This document shows, piece after piece, positions 16,970 to 26,298 of a stretch of DNA of 64,000 nucleotides. The position numbers were made by a program, and so were the translations under genes. The stretch is taken from positions 43,241 to 107,240 of the forward strand of contig DLHF01000026.1 in assembly GCA_002483085.1 (NCBI GenBank), read 5' to 3'. The stretch comes from Ignavibacteria bacterium UBA7675. Its GTDB lineage: Bacteria > Bacteroidota > Ignavibacteria > Kapaibacteriales > UB7675. Each line of letters opens with the position of its first letter. Within the stretch, counting starts at the first letter, position 1. The notes under the pieces are model-generated. The model saw nothing but the letters and a program-made list of their open reading frames with translations, was not told the origin of the DNA and did no database searches.

Positions 16970-18480
16970 ATACACGACTCCACATCGGCATTACACATCG
17001 GCAACCGGGCTGGGAACTCCTGCTCGAACAGATCGGCGTGGACTGGAGCGTGCTGCCCAGCGGCGAGATACCTTCGCCAGAACAGTACAGCGCGGTTATC
17101 GCTACAGGCGATGTACCAGCAGACGCCCGCAGAGCATTGTACTACTACGCAGAGATAGGAGGAGCGCTACTCGACAATACAATGGGTGGCCTGCCGCACC
17201 CCATTCGCACGATTTTCCCTGCATCTACCGACCCCCTGTTCGCCTATCTACCCCTTGTTGATGTCTTCGGCATTGCGCGCTTTTATGGTGGCAATATGCT
17301 CGGTAGCACGGTAGCACTCCAGGAAAAAGGACGGGGAATTGTGGCAAAGCTCGGTATTGATATCGGAAAATCTATGACCGACACGCGCAAACGGCGCAAG
17401 TTGTTCTATGCACCATCTGGCCTGTTCCCCAACGAAGTTGTTGGTTTAGTGTCCAAAGGTGCTCTTCGTATGGCTGTTGCCACACTGCTGAAAGAACTGC
17501 ACTTCCGGCGCGATCTGCCATTTGTGCATAAACGAGCATTTCCGGGCGCGACTGCCAATGTATTTTGCTTCCGCATCGACAGCGATGGAGGATCGCGCCA
17601 ACAAGTGCGTACATGGTGCGATATTGCTACCAAGCACAGCATCCCGATGAGCTGGTATCTGCACTTAGAGCGCCACGAAGACTGGTTAGATGTTCTGCGG
17701 GAATACCCGGAACAGGAAATCGGTATTCACTCTGTTGTCCATAAGACGTACTCGACATTTGAGGAAAACAGGTACAACATTCAGCAAGCACGAGATATTC
17801 TCGACGCCGAAGGAATTACCTACAGCGGCTATGCAGCTCCTTATGGCACATGGAATGCAGAAGTAGCGCTCGCAGAAGAGCACCACGGCTTTGCTTACGC
17901 ATCAGAGTTTTCGCTCGGATACGACGACGTACCGTTTTTTCCCTGGCTACGCAATCACTTTTCGCCAGTACTTCAGGTGCCTATTCACCCCATCTGCCTC
18001 GGAAGCCTTGGGCGTGTGGGCATGACCGAAGAAGAGATGAACGACTACAACCGCGTAGCTATGTACTCAAAGCTAAGCGACGGCGAACCACTTATTTTTT
18101 ACGATCACCCGCTGCATCCCTACACAGGTGCATTGGACGCAATGTTTGGCTTCGCGCGCGAACTCGGCATTCCAGCTCTTTCGTTGGCACAATACGCCGA
18201 CTGGTGGAAACGCAGGCTGCTCACACGACTGCCAGCGCGGTGGTCGGGCAATGCTCTTGTTGTATCGGGCAATACTTCCGCTGGCGATGTCCTTCTCGAT
18301 GTGTGGTACTCGCATTCGGAACACCGGATTGCAGAGCCGGGCAACGCATCGGCTCAAGCGCCAGTGCTGCCCGTAAGCAGACCCGCTTTACAGCAGAACA
18401 TCCGCGAAGTGAGGCGCTTCAGCAAGGCGGTACTGCGCCAAACAGCTATCGACACAATCAATAAGTGGAGAATGCGATGA
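16966..18480 (+). CDS. Polysaccharide deacetylase family protein
   Basis: This 504-residue protein has a NodB-type domain in its second half. The metal and catalytic motifs are visible: FRIDSDGG (motif 1, DxD), IGIHSVVHKTY (motif 2, HxxxH), SGYAAPYGTWN (motif 3) and IFYDHPLHPY near the end. The first 190 residues look like a Rossmann-like domain with YSAVIATGDVPAD, perhaps a glutamine-amidotransferase-like or sugar-binding part. It has no signal peptide, so it may act on a cytoplasmic lipid-linked sugar. The start ATG 16966 overlaps the flippase stop, and its own stop overlaps the next start (ATGA). The substrate is unknown. Confidence 0.78.
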   Translation: MNTRLHIGITHRQPGWELLLEQIGVDWSVLPSGEIPSPEQYSAVIATGDVPADARRALYYYAEIGGALLDNTMGGLPHPIRTIFPASTDPLFAYLPLVDVFGIARFYGGNMLGSTVALQEKGRGIVAKLGIDIGKSMTDTRKRRKLFYAPSGLFPNEVVGLVSKGALRMAVATLLKELHFRRDLPFVHKRAFPGATANVFCFRIDSDGGSRQQVRTWCDIATKHSIPMSWYLHLERHEDWLDVLREYPEQEIGIHSVVHKTYSTFEENRYNIQQARDILDAEGITYSGYAAPYGTWNAEVALAEEHHGFAYASEFSLGYDDVPFFPWLRNHFSPVLQVPIHPICLGSLGRVGMTEEEMNDYNRVAMYSKLSDGEPLIFYDHPLHPYTGALDAMFGFARELGIPALSLAQYADWWKRRLLTRLPARWSGNALVVSGNTSAGDVLLDVWYSHSEHRIAEPGNASAQAPVLPVSRPALQQNIREVRRFSKAVLRQTAIDTINKWRMR

Positions 18481-19529
18481 GAGTGTGTTTTGCGGCTCCG
18501 CAAGTCGTGTGTACTATCCAGGGCGGATTGCGCACGCAAATTGAACAAACAGCACTGCATCTGCGAGCGCAAGGCGTCGAAGTAGATTTTTTTGACCAGT
18601 GGACTCAGTTCGACCGCGCGCGATACGACTTATTCCATCTGTTCCGCGCAAGCACAGCTCTGTTCGAACTCGCGTCGTATCTGTCCAACCTCGGCATGCC
18701 GTATGTCGTGTCGCCAGTGCTGTACACGCGACATTCCTTTGGCTTTGTGCGAGCAGCTTTGCACATAGAGCAATCTGTGCGGCGTGTGTACGGCGGATTT
18801 ATGAGCGAGTGGGGCATGAGCCGCACTATCTGCTCGCAGGCACAAGCAGTGCTGCCCAACACTACCCACGAAGCCGATTTTTTTGTGCAAGGTATGGGCA
18901 TCCCGCGCGAAAAAGTTGCGGTGGTGCCCAATGGTGTCGACGCTCGTTTTGCCGAAGCCGACCCCGATTTTTTTGTGCGAACTTACGGACTGAAGGATTT
19001 TGTGCTGTACGTGGGAAATATTGGCGCGGAGCGCAAGAACGCTTTGGGATTTATCCGAGCTATGCGCTCTATCGACCATCCTGCGGTGCTCATCGGCCCG
19101 ATATACGATAACGCCTATGCACGCCGCTGCCTTGAAGAAGCAAAAGCAGCCCGGCACATACGTATCATCGGCTCTGTTCCAAATAACTCGCCACTGCTTG
19201 CCTCGGCATATGCAGCGTGCAGTGTGTTTGCTCTGCCTTCGTACTTCGAGACTCCGGGCATTGCAGCATTAGAAGCCGGGCTGGCAGGGGCGCGTGTCGT
19301 CATTACACAGCACGGCGGCACAGTGGACTATTTCGCAGCGCTCGCCCGCTATGTCGATCCCACATCGACAGAAGATATCGCCCAAGCCATACGCGGTGCT
19401 TTGCAGGAACAGCCATCGGACGCACTGCGCGAACACATTCGCACACAGTTCCTCTGGCAATCGGTAGCCGCGCGCACAGCGGAACAGTACGAACAATGGA
19501 TGAGCAGATATAACATACAAACCGCATGA
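18477..19529 (+). CDS. Glycosyltransferase family 4
   Basis: This 350-residue GT-B enzyme has QGGLRTQIEQTALHLRAQG at the N terminus (acceptor-side glycine loop), VVPNGVDARF in the middle, DFVLYVGNIGAERKN at the start of the donor half and SYFETPGIAALEAGLAGA, the GT4 donor-binding loop with its EX7E-like pattern. It starts at ATG 18477 inside the deacetylase stop; a GTG at 18465 is in frame but less likely. Its own stop overlaps the start of the epimerase gene, giving four genes from 15560 to 20638 linked by ATGA overlaps. Confidence 0.87.
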   Translation: MRVCFAAPQVVCTIQGGLRTQIEQTALHLRAQGVEVDFFDQWTQFDRARYDLFHLFRASTALFELASYLSNLGMPYVVSPVLYTRHSFGFVRAALHIEQSVRRVYGGFMSEWGMSRTICSQAQAVLPNTTHEADFFVQGMGIPREKVAVVPNGVDARFAEADPDFFVRTYGLKDFVLYVGNIGAERKNALGFIRAMRSIDHPAVLIGPIYDNAYARRCLEEAKAARHIRIIGSVPNNSPLLASAYAACSVFALPSYFETPGIAALEAGLAGARVVITQHGGTVDYFAALARYVDPTSTEDIAQAIRGALQEQPSDALREHIRTQFLWQSVAARTAEQYEQWMSRYNIQTA

Positions 19530-20638
19530 AAAAATCACACGTGTACATTGTGTTCGGCACACGCCCCGAAGCAATAAAGCTCGCCCCAGTTATTGCCGAA
19601 TTGCGTCGGCGTAGCGAATTTGAACCAACGGTGGTGTTTACAGCACAACACCGCGATCTTGTGGCGCCGGTACTGAGCTATTTTGATATTGAACCCGATG
19701 TGGATTTCAATATTATGCAGGAAAAACAAAGCCCGGCGCATATCACTGCGGAAGTATTGCGGCGCATGGAATCGCTCTTTACACAGGCAGTTCCCGACTG
19801 CGTGGTAGTGCAGGGCGATACAACAACGGCTATGTCCGCCGCTCTGGCTGCATTTTATAGAAAAATTCCCGTTGTCCACGTAGAAGCAGGTCTGCGCTCC
19901 GGCGACCGTTTCAATCCATTTCCCGAGGAAATGAACCGCAGGCATATTTCGCTGCTCGCTTCGCTGCACTGCGCGCCTACGCTACAAAACAGACAGAACC
20001 TCGTGGACGAGCACGTGCCCGAAGAGTCGATTGTTGTCACGGGAAATCCTGTTATCGACGCACTGCTTTCCATTGCGAGCGACAAAGCAGAACTTCCGCT
20101 GCATCTACAGCCAACACCCGGCAAACGCCTACTTGTGCTCACAACCCATCGACGCGAAAATTTCGGGACACCACAGCAGAATGTTTTCAGGGCAATTGGG
20201 CGCATTGTGGAGCAGCACTCGGATATAGAAGTGATATTTCCGGTACATCCAAATCCCTCGGTACGCGACCAAGCCTATGCAGCGTTGGCTGGCAGGGAAC
20301 GCATCAGGCTTGTGGATCCACCCGATTATATCACCTTCGTGCGCCTTATCAACAAAAGCTACCTCGTGCTTACGGATTCCGGAGGTGTACAGGAAGAAGC
20401 TCCGGCGCTTGGCAAGCCTGTCGTCGTACTGCGCTCGACTACAGAACGACCGGAGATCATCGCATTGGGCAATGCAGTATTGGCGGGTACTGAAGAGGAA
20501 AATATTGTGCACATCGTGCACGGCCTGCTCGTCGATACGGCAAAGTACGAGCGCATGGCTCGCCCAGCATTTCCCTATGGCAATGGCACGGCGGCACAGT
20601 CTATTGCCGATGCCATACTGCGCTTTTACCGCCGCTGA
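19526..20638 (+). CDS. wecB: UDP-N-acetylglucosamine 2-epimerase (non-hydrolysing)
   Basis: This 370-residue GT-B-like epimerase interconverts UDP-GlcNAc and UDP-ManNAc. The family motifs are present: FGTRPEAIKLAPV near residue 10, VVQGDTTTAMSAA, VHVEAGLRSGDR, FPEEMNRRHIS, TTHRRENFG and LTDSGGVQEEAPALGKPVV. The length is usual. It is the last gene of the glycan operon and supplies ManNAc-type sugar for surface polymers. Its 3' end overlaps the 3' end of the convergent NAGPA-type gene by 13 bases. Confidence 0.93.
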   Translation: MKKSHVYIVFGTRPEAIKLAPVIAELRRRSEFEPTVVFTAQHRDLVAPVLSYFDIEPDVDFNIMQEKQSPAHITAEVLRRMESLFTQAVPDCVVVQGDTTTAMSAALAAFYRKIPVVHVEAGLRSGDRFNPFPEEMNRRHISLLASLHCAPTLQNRQNLVDEHVPEESIVVTGNPVIDALLSIASDKAELPLHLQPTPGKRLLVLTTHRRENFGTPQQNVFRAIGRIVEQHSDIEVIFPVHPNPSVRDQAYAALAGRERIRLVDPPDYITFVRLINKSYLVLTDSGGVQEEAPALGKPVVVLRSTTERPEIIALGNAVLAGTEEENIVHIVHGLLVDTAKYERMARPAFPYGNGTAAQSIADAILRFYRR

Positions 20639-22368
20639 CGCTGCCTGCGAGCCTGCTCACGACGGCGTTCCGCTTCTAATCGCGCGCGCTCCTGCTCACG
20701 ACGTACTTTCTCCTGGCGAAACGCTTCTCGTTGCTCTGCTTCCGACAAAACAGGAGTGCTTGGCTGCACGAGGTGCTGGGATGTATCGGCGGTGTTTAAT
20801 CGCGTTATCGACGTAGCAGCTCCCGGCGCCGGATTGTTTTTTGACGTAGGCTTTACTGTAGAGCCGTCCGATGCTTTTCTATCTACATTTCGCGCATTTT
20901 TTTTCACTACCCCGAGTGCTGTAGAAATTTTTCGATTAAATTCTCCGCCGCCAATGCGTACAACATTGCGCCCCCCTACTACCATCGACACCGATCCGCC
21001 GCCGTCGAGGTTCATGGCATTGTAAGCACCAATATCGCGCATAATTCCCGCGAGTTCCGCCAGCGTCATGCCGCGTGTGCCATTGGCTCTGTGCGTACCG
21101 TCGACCGACACAAGGTACAACACCGAGTTCGTCTTATCCACGCCGATAGCAGTTCGCGAAAGATTCCCGCTCACGAAACGGCGCGCAGTAGACCCCTCGA
21201 TAGCCGACTCCTGAGCCGCCTTGCCATTGCGTACCAACCTCGGTGTTCCGCCAACGGCGAATTCAAAAGGAACTTTATCGTGAATGTTTGTTTTGAACAG
21301 CAGCGAAAGCGTGTCGCCATGCCGGGGTAAATCGTCCTGTGCAACATCGCGCCCAAACGACAAGACCGCACCATTGTTCGGCACGATTACCGTACCGGTG
21401 TCTATCCGCATAACCACACAGCGCAGCCTCTCGTTGATGCGAGGATTGCCCTGATACACCACTGATACTTTACGCATACCGTACTCTATCTGCCCTTCGC
21501 GTTTTTTCTCGCTGGCAGCCTGCAACACAGCTTCCAGCGTTGGTCCGGACTCTGTGGAATCGTATTCAGAAATAGTAAAATTGTCGAGCGCTTCTTTGGA
21601 TAGTTCATCGGGTGCAATAGGTTTGATATACGGGATCGTATCGCCGGAAAAGCTATTGTACACAACCACGCCCGTTTCGGCATGGCGTGCATTCACCGAT
21701 TCCACAGGCCACTCTATCCCCTTTTTGGTCCGCACTGTACCAGCAATTGCAAAACGATCCATGTACACACGCCCCTCTTTGTCGAAAAAGGCGCTTGTCC
21801 ACTGTTTGTTCTGCTGCATTTCTATTACTTCACCATCAACTACTGTGGGATTAATTGGCGTATTGTAATAGGCTTTCCAGAAGTTTGCATTAACAGCGCC
21901 CAGCACGGAATCAGGCCCAATAGAATCGCGCCGTGCGGCTATATCCGTAATTTTTTCCAGACCGTTGAAGCGTTCGTGCCCTTTGAGCACTTCTACTTTA
22001 ATATCGTCGTCCACTTCGTCGTAGTCCACAGTAATAACATGCAGCGAATATTTTCCACCGCCAGTAATCATCTTGGAATACTTCACGCCTGGCGCCAGCG
22101 TAGAGTCGTTGGTGACATCCTGCAAAAATGGTTTCGGCAGCACTGCACGGCGTGCGCGCTTGCGGCGTTTGCCTTTTTTCCGGGAACGTTTTTTGGCAGT
22201 TGTTTTCGATACTGTACGCTTTTTCTTTGAGGCGGCGTAGGCGGCGGTTTGCGGCACCCCACCTATAGAGCTTTCGATCACAGGAAGAGCGGGCTCGCAG
22301 CACAGAGCTACGAGCAAAATAAACACTATGCGGCGAAGCTGCGGAAGAGCAAAATACTGTTGAATCAT
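20626..22368 (-). CDS. Secreted phosphodiester glycosidase (NAGPA) domain protein
   Basis: This 580-residue protein begins with a signal peptide (LRRIVFILLVALCCEPALP). Residues about 48-74 are a dense Lys/Arg stretch, and the last 35 residues are again Arg/Glu-rich. Between them lies a NAGPA-type domain: LGAVNANFW, GVDKTNSVLYLVSVDG, MRDIGAYNAMNLDGGGSVSM and FNRKISTALGVV. Such domains cleave GlcNAc phosphodiester-linked sugars, as in teichoic-acid or mannose-6-phosphate uncovering enzymes. ATG 22368 is chosen because the longer frame to 22593 puts 75 unlikely residues before the signal peptide. It converges on wecB with a 13-base overlap. Confidence 0.82.
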   Translation of the reverse strand: MIQQYFALPQLRRIVFILLVALCCEPALPVIESSIGGVPQTAAYAASKKKRTVSKTTAKKRSRKKGKRRKRARRAVLPKPFLQDVTNDSTLAPGVKYSKMITGGGKYSLHVITVDYDEVDDDIKVEVLKGHERFNGLEKITDIAARRDSIGPDSVLGAVNANFWKAYYNTPINPTVVDGEVIEMQQNKQWTSAFFDKEGRVYMDRFAIAGTVRTKKGIEWPVESVNARHAETGVVVYNSFSGDTIPYIKPIAPDELSKEALDNFTISEYDSTESGPTLEAVLQAASEKKREGQIEYGMRKVSVVYQGNPRINERLRCVVMRIDTGTVIVPNNGAVLSFGRDVAQDDLPRHGDTLSLLFKTNIHDKVPFEFAVGGTPRLVRNGKAAQESAIEGSTARRFVSGNLSRTAIGVDKTNSVLYLVSVDGTHRANGTRGMTLAELAGIMRDIGAYNAMNLDGGGSVSMVVGGRNVVRIGGGEFNRKISTALGVVKKNARNVDRKASDGSTVKPTSKNNPAPGAATSITRLNTADTSQHLVQPSTPVLSEAEQREAFRQEKVRREQERARLEAERRREQARRQRQRR

Positions 22369-22576
22369 ATCCTCTATTATCTGCTTTTCATCGATCTGCA
22401 AAGACGTACAGTAACGATTGTTCCTGCGCTGAAGTGCATTCGCCCCCGGCATTCTGCACTCATTCCTCATCATTGCAGGAAGTACGTTCTGGAAAATACA
22501 CTCTGAATGGACATCTATCGGATCGGGTATTTCTTGTATCTGGGCCTGTGTACGGCGGCATCGGACTACATTACTT

Positions 22577-23104
22577 CTATTTGTCGGTATCATCGCGGCG
22601 CGAGTTGCGAAACACCCGGCGCAAATACTGGAAATTATAAGGAAATAACAGCGAGCGATTGAGATTGCCGAGGTAATTACTCAAGCGATCGTCGGGCAAT
22701 CCGGGCACATAGCGCTTCATCCACACGCTTTCGCCGAGAAACGAGCCTACAAAATAGCCCATCAGAGAAATAGCCAAATGAGCCATCACCACTACAAAGG
22801 GGAGGGCGACAAATTGTGCACCAATACCAAGCAGCACAAGAGCGAGCAAGAGAATCAGCGATTCGAGCGCGTCTCCTATCAGCCGACGGCTATTGGCAAG
22901 GGCAAGCGTGCGCCGCTGTTCGCGCAGAGCAGCCAAGTTCCAAGCAAGACCACAGGTAACCACTGCAAGCGCAGGCGAAAACAGAGGGTGGAGCACCCGA
23001 AGGAAAGCAGTAACAAAGAACCCCTGAAAGCTTATCAGCACCAGGTATTCAACCATCCGTTGCTTTCTCTTTTTTTCAAAACTCTGCATCTCTTCTTGCT
23101 TCAT
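22577..23104 (-). CDS. Small inner-membrane protein of unknown function
   Basis: This 175-residue protein has a charged N terminus (about 1-17) and four hydrophobic segments: EYLVLISFQGFFVTAFL, LFSPALAVVTCGLAWNL, SLILLLALVLLGIGAQFVAL and MAHLAISLMGYFVGSFL, then a polar tail ending in RRDDTDK. I do not recognise the family. It lies upstream of the NAGPA-type gene on the same strand and divergent from the enoyl-CoA hydratase. A role in the envelope is only suggested by its neighbours. Confidence 0.65.
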   Translation of the reverse strand: MKQEEMQSFEKKRKQRMVEYLVLISFQGFFVTAFLRVLHPLFSPALAVVTCGLAWNLAALREQRRTLALANSRRLIGDALESLILLLALVLLGIGAQFVALPFVVVMAHLAISLMGYFVGSFLGESVWMKRYVPGLPDDRLSNYLGNLNRSLLFPYNFQYLRRVFRNSRRDDTDK

Positions 23105-23331
23105 ACATCTACTCTTTGCGGCGCAACAATGGATGGGAACAAGCCTTATGACGGCAATTTACACAGACCACAGATATTCCTCAACCTCTGTGCTGTGAAT
23201 TCTCCACAATATTCGCCGGAAAAATCGGCGCCTGTTTTGTAGATTTGCACACGGTAATCCAGCGATTTTGTTCACGGGCAAGCACCAGAGTGTGCAATAT
23301 GCACCGGCGCAGCCCCCTGTTCGGCCAGACT

Positions 23332-24111
23332 ATGGAATTTCCAACATTGTTGTGCGAGAAGAAAACGGGATATGCAATTATTACTCTCAACCGCCCCGAT
23401 AAGCTGAACGCGCTCAGCGCGCAAACGCTTGCGGACTTGTATATGGCGCTGATCGACCTGCAGAACGACGACACGATCCATGCTCTTATTATTACTGGCA
23501 ATGGCAAAGCCTTTGCGGCTGGGGCGGACATCGCCGAGCTGCACGAACAGAACAGCAGCTCGGGCTACACCTTTGCCGAGCGCGGACAGGGCGTGTTTAA
23601 CCTTATTGAACTGCTCGGCATACCAGTCATCGCCGCTGTAAATGGCTTTGCCCTCGGCGGAGGCTGCGAACTGGCTTTAGCCTGTCATATCCGCTACGCA
23701 GCGACAACTGCAAGATTTGGACAGCCCGAAGTCAATCTCGGTATTATTCCCGGCTATGGAGGCACACAACGCCTTACACGTATAGTAGGCCGCTCGGCTT
23801 CTACAGAGCTGATCCTTACTGGCGCGATTATCAATGCCGAAGAAGCACTGCGAATAGGGCTTGTCAATTCCCTGCACGAGCCAGAAGCTCTCCTGCCATT
23901 TGCCGAGCAAGCAGCTCAGACGATTATCTCCAAAAGCCAACCTGCGGTACGCGCTGCGTTGGAATGCATCATCAATGTCGATGAAAAAACTCCGATGGAA
24001 GGTCTGGAGTTAGAAGCTCGTAGGTTCAGCGATATATGCGGCACCGAAGATTTTAAAGAAGGAACTAAAGCGTTTCTCGAAAAACGAAAAGCTGCGTTTC
24101 AGAATAAATAA
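23332..24111 (+). CDS. Enoyl-CoA hydratase
   Basis: This 259-residue crotonase-fold enzyme hydrates 2-enoyl-CoA in fatty-acid breakdown or synthesis of related acyl-CoAs. It has AIITLNRPDKLNALS, then AFAAGADIAEL (first oxyanion-hole region), NGFALGGGCELALAC (second oxyanion-hole region and first catalytic glutamate) and FGQPEVNLGIIPGYGGTQRL (second catalytic glutamate). I place the start at ATG 23332; the frame is open further up to a TTG at 23245, but those residues do not fit the family. It is alone on its strand, followed after 117 bases by waaA. Confidence 0.9.
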   Translation: MEFPTLLCEKKTGYAIITLNRPDKLNALSAQTLADLYMALIDLQNDDTIHALIITGNGKAFAAGADIAELHEQNSSSGYTFAERGQGVFNLIELLGIPVIAAVNGFALGGGCELALACHIRYAATTARFGQPEVNLGIIPGYGGTQRLTRIVGRSASTELILTGAIINAEEALRIGLVNSLHEPEALLPFAEQAAQTIISKSQPAVRAALECIINVDEKTPMEGLELEARRFSDICGTEDFKEGTKAFLEKRKAAFQNK

Positions 24112-24228
24112 TCTGGGTCGGCAGCGCAGAGACCGATAGCAGATATTCTCTGGCAGCCTGCATGTGTACTCCTGCTCTGTGCGTGGTGTTCCCAGCTCTG
24201 ACTTTCCCTATTTTCCACAGAGGTTCGC

Positions 24229-25545
24229 GTGCCATTTCCTGCACCTCTTATCAGAACTATCTATAATGCCGTACTTTTGCCTCTGGCCGGTGCGGCTTTT
24301 TTTATCGGAAAGCTGTTCAGCAAACGGCTGGCAGCGCGTGTGCATGGCGTTCGGCGCACCTGGGCAACGCTTGAAGCACTGCCTGCTGGTGAGCCACGAA
24401 TATGGTTCCACGCTGCTTCGATGGGTGAATTCGAGCAGGCGAAATCCATTATAGAGCGCCTCAAAGAGCTCATGCCCGATGTACAGATCATCGTCTCGTT
24501 TTTTTCGCCTTCTGGCTACGAACACCAAAAGAACTACAAATACGCTGATGCCGTTGTCTATCTCCCATTGGATACCCCTGCCAATGCCCGGCGTTTTGTG
24601 GAGCTTCTCGCGCCTGATGCAGTGGTAGTTGTGCGCTACGATCTGTGGCACAATCATCTTGCAGAGCTCCACCGGCGTTCGGTGCCTACAATGCTCATCT
24701 GCGCTACTATTAACTCGGATTCAGCTCTGCTTTCGTCGGCTTTTATAGAGTTCACACGGCGTTCCTATAGTTTTTTCACAACGATCTATACAGCAGGCGA
24801 AAGCGAGACGCAGCGTTTCCGCGAGCATTATCTGGCTACAGACGCTCAGCTTATCACGGCAGTAGATACGCGGTTTGACCGAATTGCTGCACAGGTGGAA
24901 GCGGCACGCAAGCAGCCAGTGCTGCCTCCCGACCTCTTTGCGCCGCAGGATGTCGTGCTGGTAGCCGGTAGCTCATGGGAGGAAGATGAGGACATGTTGC
25001 TCCAAGCGCGCGACCACCTCGACGAGAGCGCTCGCCTGCGGCTGCGGCTGATCATTGTCCCACACCAGCCCGGAGCAGAGACCGTGAATCGGCTGCTCGC
25101 TTTGCTACCCGATGCACAGCGCCTGAGCGATATTGAGAACACCCTTGCGACAGGTAAACGCCCCGTATTCCGGCATATCATTGTCGACAGTGTGGGAAAA
25201 CTTCTGCGCCTGTACAGCCATGCACACTGCGCCTATGTAGGTGGAGGATTTAGGGCAGGAGTGCACAGCGTCACCGAACCAGCAGGCTATGGAATTCCCC
25301 TGGCCTGCGGGCCCAAAATATCGCGGGCACGCGACGCAATCGCCCTGCACGAGCTCGGCGCTCTGAATATCATCGAGCATAAGCACGACGCCAGGGAATG
25401 GCTTTCGGCAATGGTCGATTCGCCTTCTATTCGCGAAAAGCGAGGTAGCACTGCACGTAACTATGTGCACACAGATGTGGGCTATAGCGATGTCATAGCA
25501 CAACGTATTATCGGCGAGATACAGAAACCGCTCGATTCCCGATAG
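24229..25545 (+). CDS. waaA: 3-deoxy-D-manno-octulosonic acid (Kdo) transferase
   Basis: This 438-residue GT-B enzyme adds Kdo to lipid A at the inner membrane. It starts with a membrane anchor (IYNAVLLPLAGAAFFIG). WFHAASMGEFEQ holds the catalytic glutamate at residue 67; PTMLICATINSDS, VLVAGSSWEEDEDMLL and YVGGGFRAGVHSVTEPAGY follow in family order. The start is GTG at 24229, preceded by an AGAGG site. Its presence shows a lipopolysaccharide outer membrane. A hairpin follows before the convergent tail-collar genes. Confidence 0.92.
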   Translation: MPFPAPLIRTIYNAVLLPLAGAAFFIGKLFSKRLAARVHGVRRTWATLEALPAGEPRIWFHAASMGEFEQAKSIIERLKELMPDVQIIVSFFSPSGYEHQKNYKYADAVVYLPLDTPANARRFVELLAPDAVVVVRYDLWHNHLAELHRRSVPTMLICATINSDSALLSSAFIEFTRRSYSFFTTIYTAGESETQRFREHYLATDAQLITAVDTRFDRIAAQVEAARKQPVLPPDLFAPQDVVLVAGSSWEEDEDMLLQARDHLDESARLRLRLIIVPHQPGAETVNRLLALLPDAQRLSDIENTLATGKRPVFRHIIVDSVGKLLRLYSHAHCAYVGGGFRAGVHSVTEPAGYGIPLACGPKISRARDAIALHELGALNIIEHKHDAREWLSAMVDSPSIREKRGSTARNYVHTDVGYSDVIAQRIIGEIQKPLDSR

Positions 25546-25569
25546 AATTTGGATAGCTTACAGATACAG

Positions 25570-25603
25570 CAGCCCCTGCAACTCAACGAGCTACAGGGGG
25601 CTG
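25570..25603. terminator. Hairpin between convergent genes
   Basis: CAGCCCCTG (25570-25578) can pair with CAGGGGGCTG (25594-25603), leaving one bulged G and a 15-base loop. It sits midway between the ends of waaA and the last tail-collar gene. Neither side has a good U-tract, so it could be a weak bidirectional terminator. Confidence 0.4.
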
Positions 25604-25622
25604 TTCTACACATCTTCAGCGA

Positions 25623-26213
25623 TCAACCCTGAAACTTAATAATATAGTTTACATATGTATTGACGGGACGGCTCTCGGCATCACCACCGCTGTCGACGGT
25701 ATGCATGTGCACACCTGCATTGGCAGTATAGGCAAAACCCGAATTCCAGATTGCCTGGTAGTTGCCCGCCACTGCATAGGAAGAATTGTCATGGGGAACA
25801 TGCGCGATGGTGTGCGTGTGCTCGCCATCCATGCTGGTTGTAAAGGGCGAAGCGACCGGCAGAGCTGTAGCATAGCGCTCCATCGATCCCACATTGTCGC
25901 CGATAGCCCCACCTGAGTTTGAAGCTGTGCGGCCTGCGGCATCGGGATCCCGATGCTGGCCGTTATCGACACCGCGTAAAAAGATGCCCCGGTAGTCGGG
26001 CAGGTTGAATGTACTGGTGCCATCGCCTGCGCCGTGCGCCGTGCCGATAACGGCAAACAGCCCTGCATACTCGGTTCTGGACACAGTATTTCCATTGCAA
26101 AACAGCCATCCTTGTGCGCGAATAGCCTCTTCATTTACTGTTGCACCATAGGGTACAACCGCACCAACGACAAGAGTGCCGACCGGTACTGTAGGTTTGT
26201 TTAATGTAGACAT
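25623..26213 (-). CDS. Phage tail collar domain protein (paralogue 3)
   Basis: This 196-residue protein has the tail-collar pattern: an N-terminal hydrophobic strand (VGTLVVGAVVPYGA), GWLFCNGNTVSRTEYAGLF, FNLPDYRGIFLRG and a C-terminal region with GEHTHTIAHVP and GVHMHTVDSGGDAESRPVN. The two HxH motifs resemble the iron-binding HxH of trimeric phage tail-fibre tips. No signal peptide is present. It is the last of three paralogues in tandem on the minus strand. Stand-alone bacterial tail-collar proteins (for example the microcystin-dependent protein family) are known by name, but their role is unclear. Confidence 0.82.
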   Translation of the reverse strand: MSTLNKPTVPVGTLVVGAVVPYGATVNEEAIRAQGWLFCNGNTVSRTEYAGLFAVIGTAHGAGDGTSTFNLPDYRGIFLRGVDNGQHRDPDAAGRTASNSGGAIGDNVGSMERYATALPVASPFTTSMDGEHTHTIAHVPHDNSSYAVAGNYQAIWNSGFAYTANAGVHMHTVDSGGDAESRPVNTYVNYIIKFQG

Positions 26214-26298
26214 AGCGTTCTGTACTTTATGTAGTAGTAAATAGATTGCGGATTATCAAAGCAACTTGCAGCAGTATGGAATACGCCGCTACAGTGGG

